Shown: one piece after another, positions 62,255-64,000 of the stretch
How the letters are laid out: each line of letters begins with the position of its first letter
Position numbering within the stretch: position 1 is the first letter of the stretch
Source of the DNA: CAVVJA01 sp963809815
GTDB taxonomy: Bacteria; Actinomycetota; Actinomycetes; Mycobacteriales; Jatrophihabitantaceae
Direction of reading: 5' to 3'
DNA length: 64,000 nucleotides
Assembly: GCA_963809815.1 (NCBI GenBank)
Contig: CAWELM010000002.1
Span: forward strand, 1-64,000
Notes under the pieces: model-generated
The model's database searches: none
What the model saw: only the letters and a program-made list of their open reading frames with translations
What the model was told of the DNA's origin: nothing
Made by a program: the position numbers and the translations under genes

Positions 62255-63067
62255 GTGACCTCGTCGACGACCGCGTCAGGCCGCCGGGGCGATGCCCGGC
62301 AGTGGCCGGATCCGCCGCCCCACCCATCGGGCGAGCGCCCACCAACGATCCCGGTCGAGTTCTTGCCCCGACACGTCGCCCTCGTCATGGACGGCAACGG
62401 ACGCTGGGCTCGGCAGCGCGGATTGCCTCGAACCGAGGGGCATCGGGCGGGTGAAGCCGCGCTTCTCGATGTGTTGCACGGTGCCATCGAGATCGGGGTC
62501 ACCACCGTGTCGGCCTACGCGTTCTCCACCGAGAACTGGCGCCGGACGCCCGAGGAGGTGCGCTTCCTCATGGGCTTCAACAAGGAGGTGATCCGGCGCC
62601 GGCGCGACGAACTCGGCGCGCTCGGTGTACGGATCCGGTGGGCCGGGCGGCGCCCGCGCCTGTGGCGATCGGTGATCGATCAACTCGAAGACGCCGAGGA
62701 TTACACCCGCGACAACGACCGGCTGACGCTTCAGTTCTGCGTCAACTACGGCGGCCGGGCCGAGCTCGTAGACGCGATGCGCGCCATTGCTCGCGAGGTT
62801 GCCGCCGGAACGATCAATCCGGCGAAGATCGACGAGCGCACGATCGACGCGCACCTCGACGAGCCGGGCTTGCCGGACGTCGACCTATTCATCCGCAGCT
62901 CGGGCGAGAAGCGCACGTCGAACTTCTTGCTGTGGCAGTCGGCCTACGCCGAGTTGGTGTTCGACGACACGCCCTGGCCCGAGTTCGATCGCCGGAACCT
63001 GTGGCGGGCCTGTTTGACCTATGCCCAGCGGGACCGGCGTTTCGGTGGCGCTGGTCCGGTCGGTTGA
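62255..63067 (+). CDS. uppS: cis-Prenyltransferase (polyprenyl / decaprenyl diphosphate synthase)
   Basis: Makes the lipid carrier for peptidoglycan and arabinogalactan-type glycans. 270 residues. The FPP-binding signature is ALVMDGNGRWARQRG with its catalytic Asp; YAFSTENW, LTLQFCVNYGGRAELVDA and DLFIRSSGEKRTSNFLLWQSAYAE complete the family blocks. A Pro-rich N-terminus of about 40 residues precedes the fold. It would also supply the polyprenyl phosphate needed by the GT-C mannosyltransferases in this window. Confidence 0.95.
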   Translation: MTSSTTASGRRGDARQWPDPPPHPSGERPPTIPVEFLPRHVALVMDGNGRWARQRGLPRTEGHRAGEAALLDVLHGAIEIGVTTVSAYAFSTENWRRTPEEVRFLMGFNKEVIRRRRDELGALGVRIRWAGRRPRLWRSVIDQLEDAEDYTRDNDRLTLQFCVNYGGRAELVDAMRAIAREVAAGTINPAKIDERTIDAHLDEPGLPDVDLFIRSSGEKRTSNFLLWQSAYAELVFDDTPWPEFDRRNLWRACLTYAQRDRRFGGAGPVG

Positions 63068-63119
63068 GAGCAGCCGCTAAGCGCTGCCGTTGGCCGGGGA
63101 ATGGCCATGCCGGTCCCGG

Positions 63120-63125
63120 TACCCT
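63120..63125 (+). promoter_or_regulatory. Leaderless-type -10 box (TACCCT) of glyS
   Basis: TACCCT followed by 6 nt and GTG 63132. Confidence 0.55.
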
Positions 63126-63131
63126 GGCTTA

Positions 63132-64000
63132 GTGCCTGCCGACCGCAACGACACCGTCGTGAATCTCGCGAAACGACGCGGCTTTGTCTTCCCATCGAGC
63201 GAGATCTACGGCGGCACCCGGTCCGCTTGGGACTACGGCCCACTTGGCGTCGAACTGAAGGAGAACATCAGGCGCGCCTGGTGGCACGCCATGGTCATCT
63301 CCCGGGATGACATCGTCGGCCTGGATTCGGCAGTGATCCTCTCAACCGATGTCTGGCGGGCGTCCGGCCACGTGGAAGCGTTCCACGACCCGCTGGTCGA
63401 ATGCCTCCACTGCCACCACCGCTTCCGGGCCGATCACCTCGAGGAAGCTTACGAGGCCAAGCACAGCCACCTGCCTGAGCACGGCCTGGCGGACATCAAC
63501 TGCCCGAACTGCGGGACGAAGGGCCGCTTTACGCCGCCGCGCGAGTTCAACATGATGCTCAAGACATTCCTCGGCGCCGTCGAGACCGAGGAGAGTCTCT
63601 ACTACCTCCGGCCGGAAACCGCGCAGGGCATTTTCATCAACTTCCTCAATGTCATGACGACCGCGCGCAAAAAGCCACCGTTCGGAATCGCGCAGGTCGG
63701 CAAGAGTTTCCGCAACGAGATCACGCCCGGCAACTTCATCTTCCGGACCAGAGAGTTCGAGCAGATGGAGATGGAGTTCTTCGTCGCGCCAGGCACTGAT
63801 GCGGAATGGCACGACTACTGGCTGCAGGAGCGCTGGAACTGGTGGGTCGACCTCGGCGTCAACCCGGATAATCTGCGCCTCTTCGAGCATCCGAAAGACA
63901 AGCTGTCCCACTATTCGACCCGCACTGTCGACATCGAGTATCGGTTCCGCTTCGGTGGCGCCGAATTCGCCGAACTCGAGGGCATAGCGAACCGCACGGA
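63132..64000 (+). CDS. glyS: Glycyl-tRNA synthetase (single-chain class II type), 3' end beyond the window
   Basis: The first 289 codons are present and the frame is open at the right edge. LAKRRGFVFPSSEIYGGTRSAWDYGPLGVELK is the family start; CLHCHHRFRAD and CPNCGTKGRFTPPREFNMM form the insertion with zinc-type cysteines; YLRPETAQGIFINF contains motif-2 substrate contacts, and VGKSFRNEITPGNFIFRTREFEQMEMEFF is class II motif 2. This is the homodimeric (eukaryote-like) GlyRS typical of actinobacteria. Confidence 0.95.
   Translation, partial: MPADRNDTVVNLAKRRGFVFPSSEIYGGTRSAWDYGPLGVELKENIRRAWWHAMVISRDDIVGLDSAVILSTDVWRASGHVEAFHDPLVECLHCHHRFRADHLEEAYEAKHSHLPEHGLADINCPNCGTKGRFTPPREFNMMLKTFLGAVETEESLYYLRPETAQGIFINFLNVMTTARKKPPFGIAQVGKSFRNEITPGNFIFRTREFEQMEMEFFVAPGTDAEWHDYWLQERWNWWVDLGVNPDNLRLFEHPKDKLSHYSTRTVDIEYRFRFGGAEFAELEGIANRT

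Overview
This is a contiguous stretch of a high-GC actinobacterial chromosome. The gene order is the conserved actinobacterial housekeeping order: tig-clpP1-clpP2-clpX-valS-folC-ndk, then rne/rng-rplU-rpmA-obgE-proB-proA-nadD-rsfS, leuS, comEA-comEC-holA-rpsT-lepA, hemW-hrcA-dnaJ-rsmE-phoH-ybeY-hlyC/CBS-era-recO-uppS-glyS. Many genes start with GTG, and TANNNT -10 boxes lie directly in front of start codons, as expected for an actinobacterium that uses leaderless mRNAs. The genus cannot be fixed from sequence alone. The mreBCD-rodA cluster that sits between ndk and the RNase E/G region in some relatives such as Streptomyces is absent at that place.

Layout. 1-4170: accessory edge. It holds the 3' end of a tyrosine integrase abutting the 3' end of tRNA-Gly(TCC), then tRNA-Pro(TGG), a DHA2 drug-efflux pump, a VOC-fold protein, and a non-coding stretch with strong hairpins and a degenerate copy of the tRNA-Pro 3' half just before tig. 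4175-17086: proteostasis (trigger factor, ClpP1P2, ClpX), valyl-tRNA synthetase, folate polyglutamylation, Ndk and the paired TIGR03960/TIGR03936 radical-SAM genes. 17225-29067: RNase E/G, ribosomal proteins L21/L27, ObgE, proline biosynthesis (proB and proA separated by an inverted mannosyltransferase gene), NadD, RsfS and a histidine phosphatase. 29100-33138: leuS behind what reads as a complete leucine attenuator, then degV. 33097-36305: a reverse-strand pair of polytopic GT-C type glycosyltransferase genes. 36380-41402: comEA-comEC-holA and rpsT, with minisatellites on both sides of rpsT. 41989-48081: LtrA, LepA and a reverse operon (hydrolase, DUF6295-like, MDR oxidoreductase). 48095-48862: a secreted RNase Sa-type ribonuclease followed by a barstar-type inhibitor. 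48909-64000: hemW, hrcA-dnaJ, rsmE, phoH-ybeY-CBS protein-cytidine deaminase-like, era, recO, uppS and the 5' part of glyS, with transporters and a hydrolase interspersed.

The most notable non-coding signals are: (i) a 12-codon leaderless leader peptide with four consecutive Leu codons, a mutually exclusive hairpin and a textbook terminator in front of leuS; (ii) two related palindromic MITE-like elements whose right ends place the -10 box of the next, leaderless gene (degV and the ribonuclease); (iii) a leaderless 23-codon ORF whose stop overlaps the proA start; (iv) about fifteen starts lying 6-8 nt behind a TANNNT box; (v) 17-, 26- and 27-bp tandem arrays around rpsT; and (vi) a partial tRNA-Pro duplication bracketing the efflux/VOC genes. 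All functional statements are inferred from sequence features; no database search was run.
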